DNA of 42,961 bases from Sporolactobacillus putidus (GTDB lineage Bacteria; Bacillota; Bacilli; Bacillales; Sporolactobacillaceae): contig NZ_BMOK01000019.1 in NCBI RefSeq assembly GCF_014647035.1, forward strand, positions 1 through 42,961. Reading direction: 5' to 3'. Below, one piece after another: positions 6,728 to 14,961 of the stretch; position 1 is the stretch's first letter, and every line of letters begins with the position of its first letter. The position numbers were made by a program, and so were the translations under genes. The notes below the pieces were generated by a model. The model searched no databases and was not told where the DNA came from. It worked only from the letters and a program-made list of their open reading frames with translations.

Positions 6728-8110
6728 TTGGATGGACAGAAAGTTATTGTGATCGGAGCGGGAATATCCGGACTGGCCACGGTCTATTATGTGAAAAAGA
6801 AGCGACCGCAGGCCCGTGTCGTTTTGCTCGAATCTTCCGGGAGAATCGGCGGGAAAATCAAAACCGTGCGCCGTGACGGTTTTTTAATCGAATGCGGGCC
6901 GGAAGGTTATATGGCACGCAAGCCGACACTGACGAAGCTGATTAAAGATCTGGGTTTGGGCGATCAGCTTGTCCGATCAAATACAGGAACGTACTACATT
7001 TATGTTAATCACCGGCTCAGGAGGATGCCTGAAGGTTCGGTCATGGGCATTCCGACAAAGCTGCTTCCGATGGTGACGACCGGCCTGATCAGTCCGATTG
7101 GAAAACTGCGTGCAGGGCTTGATTTGCTGATCCCGCGTGTTTATCAGGACAGGGATATTTCATTAGCGGAGTTTTTCGGCAGGCGGCTGGGGCCGGAACT
7201 GGTCACGAATATGATTGAACCTCTGCTATCCGGAATTTACAATGGTAATTTGTCGGATATGAGCCTGGAAGCGACGCTGCCGCAATTTGCGGCGATTGAG
7301 AAAAAGCACAGAAGCTTGATTCTGGGCATGAAACACATTCAGCCGCCGAAGCAGGCGGGTGCGCCGAAAAAGGCGGAGGGACGTTTTCTGAGTCTGTCAT
7401 GCGGGCTTGATGTCCTGACAGAGAAACTGGCTTCATTCGCAGACGACGTCATGCTGAATACGCCGGTCAGTCATGTGGAGCCCGGTAAAGCCGTTCTGAG
7501 TGACGGCACAGCCATCGAGGCTGACGCTGTCATTTTGGCGACTTCGCCGAAACAGCTTGGACCGCTGCTTGATTTTCCGGAGGCATGGGGCTTGACAAAT
7601 GATAAGCGGACAACCACGGCAACCGTAGCGATGGGGTTCAAAAAGGCTTCGGTGGAATCGCTGGACGGAACGGGTTACGTCGTATCGAGAAAAGAAGGGC
7701 TCAATATTACCGCGTGCAGCTGGATGGATCGCAAATGGCCCTACACGGCTCCTGAAGATTGCGCACTGGTCCGTACATACGTCGGAACGGCTGAAAATGC
7801 GGCGATTGTTGAAGAAAGCGATGAAGCAATCGAGGAAAAAGCTTTAACCGATCTGAGAAAGGTCGGAAAGATTGGAACCCCTCTGTTTTCGGTAATTACA
7901 CGCCAGATAGACAATATGCCTCAATACACGGTGAATCACAATCAGCGGGTACAGGCATTTGAGCAGGCGTTGGAAAATAGAAAAGGAGTCTATGCTTGCG
8001 GAGCTATGCTGCACGGTGTCGGACTCCCGGATTGTGTGGACAACGCGATGCACGTGGCGGAACAAGTCGGCATGGACTTAAAAGTAAAAGAGAAAGCGGT
8101 GATTGAATGA
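6728..8110 (+). CDS. hemY: Protoporphyrinogen/coproporphyrinogen III oxidase, HemY type
   Basis: 460 residues, the usual HemY length. It starts at a TTG preceded by GGGGGG. The Rossmann FAD motif GAGISGL is at residues 10-16, the ribose-binding Glu at 35, then GRIGGK. FLIECGPEGYMARKP and the C-terminal GVGLPDCVDNAMHVAEQV are typical of the family. The enzyme oxidises coproporphyrinogen III (Gram-positive route) or protoporphyrinogen IX in haem synthesis, at the membrane face. Its last codons overlap the radical SAM gene by 4 bp (ATGA), so the two are translationally coupled. No other haem gene is nearby, whereas in Bacillus hemY sits with hemE and hemH. Confidence 0.93.
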   Translation: MDGQKVIVIGAGISGLATVYYVKKKRPQARVVLLESSGRIGGKIKTVRRDGFLIECGPEGYMARKPTLTKLIKDLGLGDQLVRSNTGTYYIYVNHRLRRMPEGSVMGIPTKLLPMVTTGLISPIGKLRAGLDLLIPRVYQDRDISLAEFFGRRLGPELVTNMIEPLLSGIYNGNLSDMSLEATLPQFAAIEKKHRSLILGMKHIQPPKQAGAPKKAEGRFLSLSCGLDVLTEKLASFADDVMLNTPVSHVEPGKAVLSDGTAIEADAVILATSPKQLGPLLDFPEAWGLTNDKRTTTATVAMGFKKASVESLDGTGYVVSRKEGLNITACSWMDRKWPYTAPEDCALVRTYVGTAENAAIVEESDEAIEEKALTDLRKVGKIGTPLFSVITRQIDNMPQYTVNHNQRVQAFEQALENRKGVYACGAMLHGVGLPDCVDNAMHVAEQVGMDLKVKEKAVIE

Positions 8111-9207
8111 TGATGGTTCGCGACTATAATCAGGACCCGTTTATTGTGATCTGGGAAGTGACACGGATGTGTCCTTTTCATTGCAAACACTGCCGGGCAG
8201 CCGCTCAGCTGCATCCTTATCCGGGAGAGCTGTCGACAGAAGAAGGGAAGGGACTGATCGATCAGGTTTATTCTATGAACAACCCGTTGCTCGTCTTCTC
8301 GGGCGGCGACCCGCTGATGCGGGACGATCTCTTTGAACTGGCATCCTATGCATCAGGAAAGGGCATGCGTGTCTCGATGACTCCTTCTGCCACACCGCGC
8401 GTAACAAAGAAGGCAGTGCTCCGATCAAAAGAAGCAGGCATCGCGCGCTGGGCTTTTTCACTGGACGGCCCGGATGCGGAGTCGCACGATGACTTCCGCG
8501 GAGTTCCGGGCATTTTCGACCGGACGATGAAGGGGATTTCTTATTTAAATGAACTGGGGATAAAATTCCAGATTAACACGACGGTCACAAAATATAATGT
8601 GGACAAATTGCCTGAGATGGCTGAACTGATGAAAGCATGCGGTGTTTCTGTCTGGACACTGTTTTTCCTTGTTCCGACGGGGCGCGGAAAAGAACTTGAG
8701 CCTGTGACTCCTGAGCAGCATGAGGAAGTCCTGCGCTGGGCTTTCAATCTGCAGGAACGCATGCCCTACATTGTATCGACAACCGAAGCACAATTTTACC
8801 GCCGTGTCGCTTTTCAGGAAAATCAGCGGCGCAGGAAACTGGGCATGAGACCGATCGGAAGGCCTCATGACGATTTGGCAAAAGCGCCGCGCGGAACGAA
8901 TGACGGCAATGGATTTGTGTTTATCAGCCATACCGGAGATGTGCAGCCATCAGGCTTTCTGCCGATCAATTGCGGGAACATCAGGGATACTCCGTTGCCG
9001 GACATTTACCGGAATCATCCGGTGTTTAAAGCGCTGCGGGATCCGGATTCCACAAAAGGAAAATGCGGCGTCTGCGAGTTCCGGTTTATCTGCGGCGGTT
9101 CCAGGTCAAGGGCCTATGCGGTCACAGGAGATTACAAGGCAGCTGAACCGTATTGCATCTATATTCCGAAGAAGCACCGAGAGGGTAAGGAAACGGTTAA
9201 CATCTGA
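8107..9207 (+). CDS. Radical SAM/SPASM protein coupled to hemY
   Basis: 366 residues. The radical SAM cluster motif is CPFHCKHC, with Cys at 22, 26 and 29 (CX3CX2C). FSGGDPL is the SAM-binding GGE-like motif, and SLDGPDAESHD and QINTTVT follow as in the SPASM group. The C-terminal CGVCEFRFICGGSR with a later Cys is a SPASM-type auxiliary Fe-S cluster. This organisation is that of the haem-related AhbD/NirJ-like and peptide-maturase-like enzymes. Start overlap with hemY points to a tetrapyrrole task, for instance a haem side-chain step, but the reaction is not proven. A terminator follows at 9271, so the operon is just these two genes. Confidence 0.88.
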   Translation: MMMVRDYNQDPFIVIWEVTRMCPFHCKHCRAAAQLHPYPGELSTEEGKGLIDQVYSMNNPLLVFSGGDPLMRDDLFELASYASGKGMRVSMTPSATPRVTKKAVLRSKEAGIARWAFSLDGPDAESHDDFRGVPGIFDRTMKGISYLNELGIKFQINTTVTKYNVDKLPEMAELMKACGVSVWTLFFLVPTGRGKELEPVTPEQHEEVLRWAFNLQERMPYIVSTTEAQFYRRVAFQENQRRRKLGMRPIGRPHDDLAKAPRGTNDGNGFVFISHTGDVQPSGFLPINCGNIRDTPLPDIYRNHPVFKALRDPDSTKGKCGVCEFRFICGGSRSRAYAVTGDYKAAEPYCIYIPKKHREGKETVNI

Positions 9208-9270
9208 CCGGCGGATTCAGGCAGAAATGCACTGTCCAACTTATCGGTCGCTTTACGAGAAGCTCCATGC

Positions 9271-9312
9271 AAAAAGAGGGATGCTGTTCAATAAAACGGC
9301 ATCCCTCTTTTA
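9271..9312 (+). terminator. Terminator of the hemY operon
   Basis: A stem GAGGGATGC/GCATCCCTC followed by TTTTATAC, flanked upstream by AAAAA. Confidence 0.88.
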
Positions 9313-9390
9313 TACAAATAAGAAAGTACAAAAAATAGAAGATTAGAGGTGTCTAGTATAAGAAAAACTAAGGCTCAGACCGTCGTCAAA

Positions 9391-9415
9391 GACTTGGCTT
9401 CACCAAGTTTTTCTT
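9391..9415 (+). terminator. Second hairpin, terminator-like
   Basis: ACTTGG/CCAAGT stem followed by TTTTTCTT. It lies between convergent genes. The T-tract suits plus-strand transcripts, backing up the terminator at 9271. Confidence 0.6.
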
Positions 9416-9451
9416 ATAAACATCACTTTTTAAATTCTGTCCGCAACTGTA

Positions 9452-10435
9452 TTATCTTGTCTGAATCCGACTCGTCTGAACGGAAGACTTCCGCGCCGCG
9501 GCGAGCCTGCTTTCGCGATTGTCAGAAAAAAAGGCGATGCAGGAACCGGCCAGGATAAGCAGAATTCCGGAAAGGACATTTGCCGTTATGGCTTCACCGA
9601 GAATAAACAGCGCAAGAACCGGAGCAAGGGCGGGCTTGATGAAGAAGACCAGCGACGCAGTCGCCGCCGATGTTTCTTCCATTGCGAGAAAATAGAAGCT
9701 GAATCCGAGTCCGGTAACAAAAACGCCAAGATAAATCAGGCTTGGGAGCGTACTCCATGAAATCCCCTGCAATATAGGAACATTGCTGAAGGTACCCAGC
9801 CCAATGCTTTGCAGCCAATGAGCCACCGCACTGATTCTTGTAATCAGGATCAAAACAAGAAGTTCGGTGCCGCCCGCAAGAAAACTGAAACTGCTCTGAA
9901 CTACGCCGTCATAACCAAACTTCAGGCTGCCCTTTCTGCCAATAATGCCATAAAGCGCGAAGGTAACAGCAGCCAGGAGCGACAGCACAATTCCAGTCAC
10001 GTTGGTCAGATTTTCGGGATTAACGATGAACATCATGCCCGCCAGACTGATCACAAGCGAGAGCAGCGACAGTTTCGTCAGTTTTTCTTTTAAAAAGAAA
10101 TGGGCGAACGGAATCAAAAACACGGCGTTGCAGCTGAACAGGATGGCGACGATCGACGCTTTGGAGTAGACGATGGCCATCTGGAAGAAGGTCATGCTGA
10201 CAACGACACACATGAATCCGGAAAAAAGAAAATATAAAACGCTGCTCTTATTAAGTGAAAATCCGCTTCCTCTTAAATGGCGTATTGCGAGCGGCGATAA
10301 AACAGCAGACCCTATAAGAAAGCGCAGAAGATTCAATTGCAGCGGATTAAAGTCGGAAGCTGCCAGCTTGATGGCAATTTCCATCGTGCTGAAAAAAAGT
10401 GCCGAGAGCGCAATAAAAATGTAGCCTTTTTTCAT
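9452..10435 (-). CDS. EamA-family (DMT) transporter
   Basis: 327 residues with ten hydrophobic segments in two repeated halves, the EamA (DUF6) layout. The first half starts IALSALFFSTMEIAIKLAA and includes FFQMAIVYSKASIVAILFSCNAVFLIPFAHFFL; the second half includes FALYGIIGRK and ASLVFFIKPALAPVLALFILGE, the conserved P and LGE signatures. It probably exports an amino acid or other metabolite across the cell membrane; the substrate is unknown. GAGGTTTTG precedes the ATG. The C-terminal tail (about 20 residues, Arg/Ser-rich) is cytoplasmic. Monocistronic. Confidence 0.88.
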   Translation of the reverse strand: MKKGYIFIALSALFFSTMEIAIKLAASDFNPLQLNLLRFLIGSAVLSPLAIRHLRGSGFSLNKSSVLYFLFSGFMCVVVSMTFFQMAIVYSKASIVAILFSCNAVFLIPFAHFFLKEKLTKLSLLSLVISLAGMMFIVNPENLTNVTGIVLSLLAAVTFALYGIIGRKGSLKFGYDGVVQSSFSFLAGGTELLVLILITRISAVAHWLQSIGLGTFSNVPILQGISWSTLPSLIYLGVFVTGLGFSFYFLAMEETSAATASLVFFIKPALAPVLALFILGEAITANVLSGILLILAGSCIAFFSDNRESRLAAARKSSVQTSRIQTR

Positions 10436-10740
10436 TTTTCAAAACCTCGATTTCTCACCGTGAATTTTAGGTGATCTGATCGCTTCAGAAAAAATCTAAG
10501 CCGCGAAAGACCGGCTTTTCCAGATAATGTAATGTAAACGTAACCAACTAATACTTATTTGCATTGTAAATCTACACAATAATATAACGCAGATATTAAA
10601 AAATGTAACCCGTTTTCGGCTAAATATTTGGTCGATATTCGCACAATTTTCATTTCAAGGTATAAAATTCATGATGGAAATTGATCTGCCCCTATATTTG
10701 AATCTCTTGCTGTTATGGTAAAATAAAAAGGGAAGCAGAA
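10436..10740. other. Divergent promoter region
   Basis: Separates two divergent genes (the EamA transporter and the universal stress protein). AT-rich with no open frame; a definite promoter cannot be picked out. GCCG/CGGC pairing near 10500 is weak. Confidence 0.4.
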
Positions 10741-10763
10741 AGAAAAAGAGGCGGGTGATCACA

Positions 10764-11189
10764 TTGTTATTTTCAAAGATTCTGGTTTGTTATGATGATT
10801 CGGACTTATCAAAGAAAGCGCTTCAAAAGGCGATTGAAATTGCTGAACTGGATGACCACACGATTCTTGACGTGCTGAACATTGTAACGGTGCCGACAAA
10901 TCAGTTCATTGTCGGCGATGTGTATCGCGAAGTACGTGAATCAACGTTAAGATTCGGCAGAGAGGTCGTTGGCCGAACGGAAAACGCTCTGCAGAATCTT
11001 CCGAATGTCACCCATACGATCGTCAAGGAAGGGCAGCCCGTGCGGACCATTCTTGAGTTTGCGGATGATAACGGATATGATCTGATCGTTATCGGGAGCA
11101 GAGGTCTGAGCGGTATTAAGGAGTTTCTGGGAAGCGTCAGTCATGGCGTTGTTCAGCGTTCGAAAATTCCGGTTCTGATTGTCAAGTAG
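10764..11189 (+). CDS. Universal stress protein (UspA family)
   Basis: 141 residues from the TTG at 10764; an in-frame GTG at 10755 is also possible but sits too close to the GAGGCGG ribosome-binding site. It begins FSKILVCYDDSDLSKKALQKA, the UspA strand-1/Asp signature. Near the end is GSRGLSGIKEFLGSVS, which fits the G-x2-G-x9-G-S ATP-binding motif, so this is probably an ATP-binding type. It is cytosolic, alone in its transcription unit, with a terminator at 11240. Confidence 0.92.
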   Translation: MLFSKILVCYDDSDLSKKALQKAIEIAELDDHTILDVLNIVTVPTNQFIVGDVYREVRESTLRFGREVVGRTENALQNLPNVTHTIVKEGQPVRTILEFADDNGYDLIVIGSRGLSGIKEFLGSVSHGVVQRSKIPVLIVK

Positions 11190-11239
11190 AAGGGCAGAAA
11201 GATGATCGGGTCCCGCAGTCAGCCCGATTGCTGTGATTC

Positions 11240-11268
11240 AGGCACTCCGGTCCGGGGTGCCTTTTTTC
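11240..11268 (+). terminator. Terminator of the universal stress protein gene
   Basis: GGCACTCCGG pairs with CCGGGGTGCC (one mismatch), then TTTTTTCG. Confidence 0.88.
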
Positions 11269-11346
11269 GTATTCCCTGAATGAACAGGGACGGGTTAGAA
11301 ATGAGTAAACCGATCATCCACTGGAAACAATAAAAAAGGCAGATGA

Positions 11347-12165
11347 ATGAAAGTGACGGAACAAGATGCAATCAGAAGAACGAAAATGGCCGTTACCCGA
11401 TCCGCTCTTGTTGAGGATTTTCACAGGCTCGGTTTGAAGAAAGCGATGACGGTGATTGTTCATACGTCAATGAGCCGGATCGGATGGGTGTGCGGCGGCC
11501 CCGTCACTGTAATTGAGGCGCTGCAGGAAGTGCTGACCATGGAAGGCACCCTTGTCATGCCGGCGCACAGCGCGGATGTCTCGGATCCGAGCGACTGGGA
11601 CAATCCGGCTGTTCCGGCATCCTGGTGGCAAAGCATATACAAGGAAATGCCTCCTTTTGATCCTGAAAGGACGCCGACATTGGGCATGGGCAGAGTAGCG
11701 GAATGTTTCCGGACCTTTCCGGGGGTGAAGCGAAGCAGTCATCCGATCTATTCATTTGCTGCCTGGGGTGCCGGAGCGGGTGCAATTACATCGGAACACG
11801 CATTGGACGACGGGCTCGGACCGGCGTCTCCGCTAGGAAAGATTTACGACCGCAATGGCTTTGTCCTGCTTCTTGGCGTCGGCTACGGCAACAACACGTC
11901 GATGCATCTTGGCGAATGTTTTGCCAGACGTTTGCAGATGATCAGGCGGTCGAGCCCCGTCCTGATTAAGAACGAGAAACAGTGGGTGACCTATCGCGAC
12001 TGGAACTACCACGAGGAAAGGTTTCCGAGGATCGGAAGAGCGTTTGAAAAAAAAGGAGCCGCGGGCAAAGCTTTGCGAAACGGAACAATCGGACAAGCGA
12101 AGTCGGTCCTGATGTCCCAGCGGGCAATTGTTGATTTTACGGCTGAGACCGTGCGAAAAGGGTAG
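11347..12165 (+). CDS. AAC(3)-family N-acetyltransferase
   Basis: 272 residues with the antibiotic N-acetyltransferase fold: VIVHTSMSRIGWVCGGPVTV near the N terminus, then GTLVMPAHSADVSDPSDW, RTPTLGMGRVAECFRTFPG, RSSHPIYSFAAWG and LLLGVGYGNNTSMHLGE. These match the AAC(3)/YokD group, which uses acetyl-CoA. The His of HPIYSFAAWG and the Asp of SDPSDW lie in the conserved active-site region. Many chromosomal members do not give aminoglycoside resistance, so the substrate is open. It is not visibly mobile. Confidence 0.9.
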   Translation: MKVTEQDAIRRTKMAVTRSALVEDFHRLGLKKAMTVIVHTSMSRIGWVCGGPVTVIEALQEVLTMEGTLVMPAHSADVSDPSDWDNPAVPASWWQSIYKEMPPFDPERTPTLGMGRVAECFRTFPGVKRSSHPIYSFAAWGAGAGAITSEHALDDGLGPASPLGKIYDRNGFVLLLGVGYGNNTSMHLGECFARRLQMIRRSSPVLIKNEKQWVTYRDWNYHEERFPRIGRAFEKKGAAGKALRNGTIGQAKSVLMSQRAIVDFTAETVRKG

Positions 12166-12336
12166 CAAACCGGATTCTGTTCGGCTCGGCATCTTTGCGC
12201 GTCTCTCCTATTAACAAAAATTTAATCTGCAGGTTATTCTGTCTCAATATTTAGAGTACATAATTGAATTATCAAAACAATCTGGCGGATAGTTCACTGT
12301 TTATTGGAGATAATTTACGGACAGGAGATGATGAAA

Positions 12337-12498
12337 ATGGAAGCCAAAAAAACAGACTATATTGAGGCTGAGGAACGGCAGCAAATCAGCAGCAGCATTG
12401 ATGATCGGGAAACGGTCAAACTTAACCGCAAGCTGTTCCTAACTAACTGTGTTCTAGCCATTTCCATTGCTGTCAACGTGAAACTGCTCTTCGGATAA
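12337..12498 (+). CDS. Small single-span membrane protein
   Basis: 53 residues from ATG 12337, 9 bp after ACAGGAG; in-frame ATGs at 12328 and 12331 are alternatives. A charged N-terminal half (KKTDYIEAEERQQISSSIDDRE) precedes one C-terminal membrane helix (LFLTNCVLAISIAVNVKLLFG), a tail-anchored topology. Family not recognised. Followed by a terminator. Confidence 0.6.
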   Translation: MEAKKTDYIEAEERQQISSSIDDRETVKLNRKLFLTNCVLAISIAVNVKLLFG

Positions 12499-12577
12499 AT
12501 AAAGCAATTTGCCGGATGTTGCACGAAAACCGATACTTTTCCAAACGTGAAAAATGAATAAATTAATAAAACGGGTA

Positions 12578-12609
12578 AATAATGGAAGTAAATTTCCATT
12601 ATTTTTTTT
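12578..12609 (+). terminator. Terminator after the small membrane protein
   Basis: A perfect 10-bp stem AATAATGGAA/TTCCATTATT followed by a run of T. Confidence 0.88.
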
Positions 12610-12691
12610 ATAGAAAAAATGACAGGGAAAGAGGAATCGAATAAACTGGATCTACATACAAGACAAGCCTTGAATATGGAGAGTCGGATAT

Positions 12692-13456
12692 ATGAAAGTG
12701 AACATTAATCTTTATGCAGGTGTCATTGCCGCCTTTCTGAGCCTGGCTGCTTGTTCAGACACGGTTCATCAAGTAAAGCCGTCGAATGTTCAGAAGGACA
12801 GTCCCGCAGCCCAGCCCGGTCTGGCGGTAAAGACAGTTTCGTCCCTTAACCGTGAGGACGTACATATTGTCGCCAATCCCGACAGCACGCTTGTCCTGGT
12901 CAATAAATTTTTTAAGCTGCCGGACAATTATGTCCCTAAACAGCTCGTTTATCCTGATGTTCCGTTCATTACCGGTGATAAGTCCGAGACTGCTAAGATG
13001 CGTCCTGCCGCCGCCAAAGCACTGGAGACAATGTTCGCGGCTGCCCAAAAAGACGGTATTCAGCTGGCCGGTGTGTCGGCCTATCGTTCTTATGCGTCTC
13101 AGACGGTGCTCTTTAACACTTATGTTAAAGAAGACGGCGAGAAAAAGGCGCTGACTTACAGCGCCAGGCCCGGGACAAGCGAACACGAGACAGGTCTGGC
13201 TATTGATGTTTCGGGTATCAGCGGTCAATACGCGGCATCGCCTGCCTTCGCAACAACGCCTGAAGCTGCCTGGCTGGCGGCTCACGCACCGGATTATGGT
13301 TTTATTATTCGCTATCCGAAAGGAAAGGAATCGGTGACAGGCTATGAATATGAAGCGTGGCATCTCCGTTATGTGGGGCTTCCCGTCTCGAAGAAAATTG
13401 CCGAAAGAGGCCTCACCCTTGAAGAATATCTTAGCGACGTTTCTGTAATCCGCTGA
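12692..13456 (+). CDS. D-alanyl-D-alanine carboxypeptidase, VanY type, lipoprotein
   Basis: 254 residues. The N terminus is a lipoprotein signal ending in the lipobox LAAC (Cys at about 21), so the enzyme is anchored on the outer face of the membrane. The catalytic core has AYRSYASQTVLF, then GTSEHETGLAIDVS (the S-x-H-x6-D zinc site) and EAWHLRYVG (the second His). It trims the terminal D-Ala from peptidoglycan stem peptides, a housekeeping wall function in Bacillus relatives such as the DacB/YodJ group. No van regulatory genes are nearby, so glycopeptide resistance is unlikely. No signs of transfer. Confidence 0.92.
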   Translation: MKVNINLYAGVIAAFLSLAACSDTVHQVKPSNVQKDSPAAQPGLAVKTVSSLNREDVHIVANPDSTLVLVNKFFKLPDNYVPKQLVYPDVPFITGDKSETAKMRPAAAKALETMFAAAQKDGIQLAGVSAYRSYASQTVLFNTYVKEDGEKKALTYSARPGTSEHETGLAIDVSGISGQYAASPAFATTPEAAWLAAHAPDYGFIIRYPKGKESVTGYEYEAWHLRYVGLPVSKKIAERGLTLEEYLSDVSVIR

Positions 13457-13539
13457 TTGCTTACCAAAGATTGTCGTTCATTGATTTCTGCCGCATGGGT
13501 AATCTATAAAGGTTCGCAGAAGAGTGAACAAAATGGTTC

Positions 13540-13713
13540 ATGGTGGTGAAGAGAAGAATGAGGCGAAGACGGAGGATTATGCCGCTGATTACGACGATCG
13601 GTATCGGTGCGGCTGCTTATCAACTATTGAGGCGGAACAACTGGATCGCTCAGACGGTCAGAAACCGGATGAATAAGATGGTACAGCAGAAGGAATTGTT
13701 TCCGAACACTTAA
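13540..13713 (+). CDS. YrzQ-like small protein (DUF3918)
   Basis: 57 residues: a run of arginines (MVVKRRMRRRRRIM), then PLITTIGIGAAAYQLLRR, then RNRMNKMVQQ. A short Gly/Ala helix followed by a basic tail is the pattern of the YrzQ/DUF3918 group in Bacillales, of unknown function. Start chosen at ATG 13540; no strong ribosome-binding site is seen, and the GTGs just downstream or ATG 13558 are alternatives. Followed by a terminator. Confidence 0.6.
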   Translation: MVVKRRMRRRRRIMPLITTIGIGAAAYQLLRRNNWIAQTVRNRMNKMVQQKELFPNT

Positions 13714-13721
13714 CAGAGAAG

Positions 13722-13752
13722 CGGGAATCCGTTCGTTGGATTCCTGTTTTTA
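13722..13752 (+). terminator. Terminator after the YrzQ-like gene
   Basis: GGAATCC/GGATTCC stem followed by TGTTTTTATAC. Confidence 0.82.
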
Positions 13753-13998
13753 TACGAAACATAAAGTATAAAATGATTAGCGGAATTTAGTATAAACGGG
13801 CTGCAAACACTGAAAGAAAGCTTTTCAGCTGCATGGGTACGACCTGATACGCAGGAGAACGGACCAGGTATAAAACATGGTCTGAAAGACAAAATGTTGA
13901 AGATGTCAATAGTCAGAATATATAAGTTTTTATTTTTTGCTTTACAAGCCTTCATATTCTGTATATAATAAAGAACGTCGATTGCGACGGAGAGACTT

Positions 13999-14070
13999 GG
14001 CCCGTTCGTCAAGTGGTTAAGACACCACCCTTTCACGGTGGGTTCATGGGTTCGAATCCCGTACGGGTCA
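13999..14070 (+). tRNA. tRNA-Glu (TTC)
   Basis: Acceptor GGCCCGT/ACGGGTC, anticodon loop CTTTCAC gives TTC. CCA not encoded. First of eight tRNAs in a row. Confidence 0.95.
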
Positions 14071-14074
14071 CTTT

Positions 14075-14150
14075 GGAGGATTAGCTCAGCTGGGAGAGCG
14101 TCTGCCTTACAAGCAGAGGGTCATAGGTTCGAGCCCTATATCCTCCACCA
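14075..14150 (+). tRNA. tRNA-Val (TAC)
   Basis: Acceptor GGAGGAT/ATCCTCC with encoded CCA; anticodon loop CTTACAA gives TAC. Confidence 0.96.
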
Positions 14151-14154
14151 TTTC

Positions 14155-14230
<76 letters not shown>

Positions 14231-14254
14231 TTGATCGATGCGCAACGACAATAT

Positions 14255-14339
14255 GGAGGGATAGCGAAGAGGCTAAACGCGACGGACTGTAAATCCGTTC
14301 CCTATGGGTTCGAAGGTTCGAAACCTTCTCCCTCCACCA
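14255..14339 (+). tRNA. tRNA-Tyr (GTA)
   Basis: Acceptor GGAGGGA/TCCCTCC with encoded CCA; anticodon loop CTGTAAA gives GTA; the long variable arm expected of tRNA-Tyr is present (85 nt in all). Confidence 0.96.
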
Positions 14340-14361
14340 CTATAAATTTTCTTTAACTTGT

Positions 14362-14437
14362 GGGCCATTAGCTCAGTTGGTAGAGCATCTGACTCTTAAT
14401 CAGAGGGTCGAAGGTTCGAGACCTTCATGGCCCACCA
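14362..14437 (+). tRNA. tRNA-Lys (CTT)
   Basis: Acceptor GGGCCAT/ATGGCCC with encoded CCA; the seven-base anticodon loop CTCTTAA gives CTT, reading AAG. Confidence 0.93.
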
Positions 14438-14450
14438 TTTATCCTATTAT

Positions 14451-14536
14451 GCGGGTGTGGCGGAATTGGCAGACGCGCTAGATTCAGGTTCTAGTGTCCT
14501 TTACCGGACGTGGAGGTTCAAGTCCTCTCATCCGCA
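14451..14536 (+). tRNA. tRNA-Leu (CAG)
   Basis: Acceptor GCGGGTG/CATCCGC, CCA not encoded; anticodon loop TTCAGGT gives CAG; long variable arm GTGTCCTTTACCGGACGT. Confidence 0.94.
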
Positions 14537-14647
14537 TTATTGTTTTAAATTGGAAGGTATGCTTAAAAAGCTTCTGAAATGGAATGCAGGCGATATGCTT
14601 ACGGTCTATTTGATTGAATAAGCTTTTAAAACGGTACCTTTTGTTTT

Positions 14648-14719
14648 GCGGAAGTAGTTCAGTGGTAGAACATCACCTTGCCATGGTGGGGGTCGCGGGT
14701 TCGAATCCCGTCTTCCGCT
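14648..14719 (+). tRNA. tRNA-Gly (GCC)
   Basis: Acceptor GCGGAAG/CTTCCGC, CCA not encoded; anticodon loop TTGCCAT gives GCC. Confidence 0.95.
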
Positions 14720-14730
14720 TCATTTATTTC

Positions 14731-14803
14731 GGGGCCTTAGCTCAGCTGGGAGAGCGCCTGCTTTGCACGCAGGAGGTCAGGGGTTCGATCCCCCTAGGCT
14801 CCA
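14731..14803 (+). tRNA. tRNA-Ala (TGC)
   Basis: Acceptor GGGGCCT/AGGCTCC (one G-T pair), CCA not encoded; anticodon loop TTTGCAC gives TGC. Last of the cluster, followed by a strong terminator. Confidence 0.95.
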
Positions 14804-14826
14804 CTCTGATTCTTACATAAGACTAT

Positions 14827-14868
14827 GCGGGATTCCCGGTTACAAGAACGGGAATCCCGCTGATTTTT
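14827..14868 (+). terminator. Terminator of the tRNA cluster
   Basis: A perfect 12-bp stem GCGGGATTCCCG/CGGGAATCCCGC followed by TGATTTTTGG. Confidence 0.92.
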
Positions 14869-14876
14869 GGAATAAG

Positions 14877-14910
14877 AAAAAACTGCCCGCAACGGACAGT
14901 TTTTTCTTAT
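14877..14910. terminator. Bidirectional terminator
   Basis: AAAAAACTG/CAGTTTTTT stem with T-tracts on both strands, between the rightward tRNAs and the leftward nitroreductase-like gene. Confidence 0.85.
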
Positions 14911-14961
14911 TAAACAGCTGCTGCGAGCAGAAATAAATGTCCCGGCTGATCGGGCATTGAA

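Noticed and set aside
11347-12165. AAC(3)-family gene as an acquired aminoglycoside-resistance gene
   Set aside because: It lies among chromosomal genes with no mobile signs; many such proteins do not act on aminoglycosides.
12692-13456. VanY as part of a vancomycin-resistance cluster
   Set aside because: No vanH, vanA, vanX or two-component genes are nearby; a housekeeping carboxypeptidase is the simpler reading.
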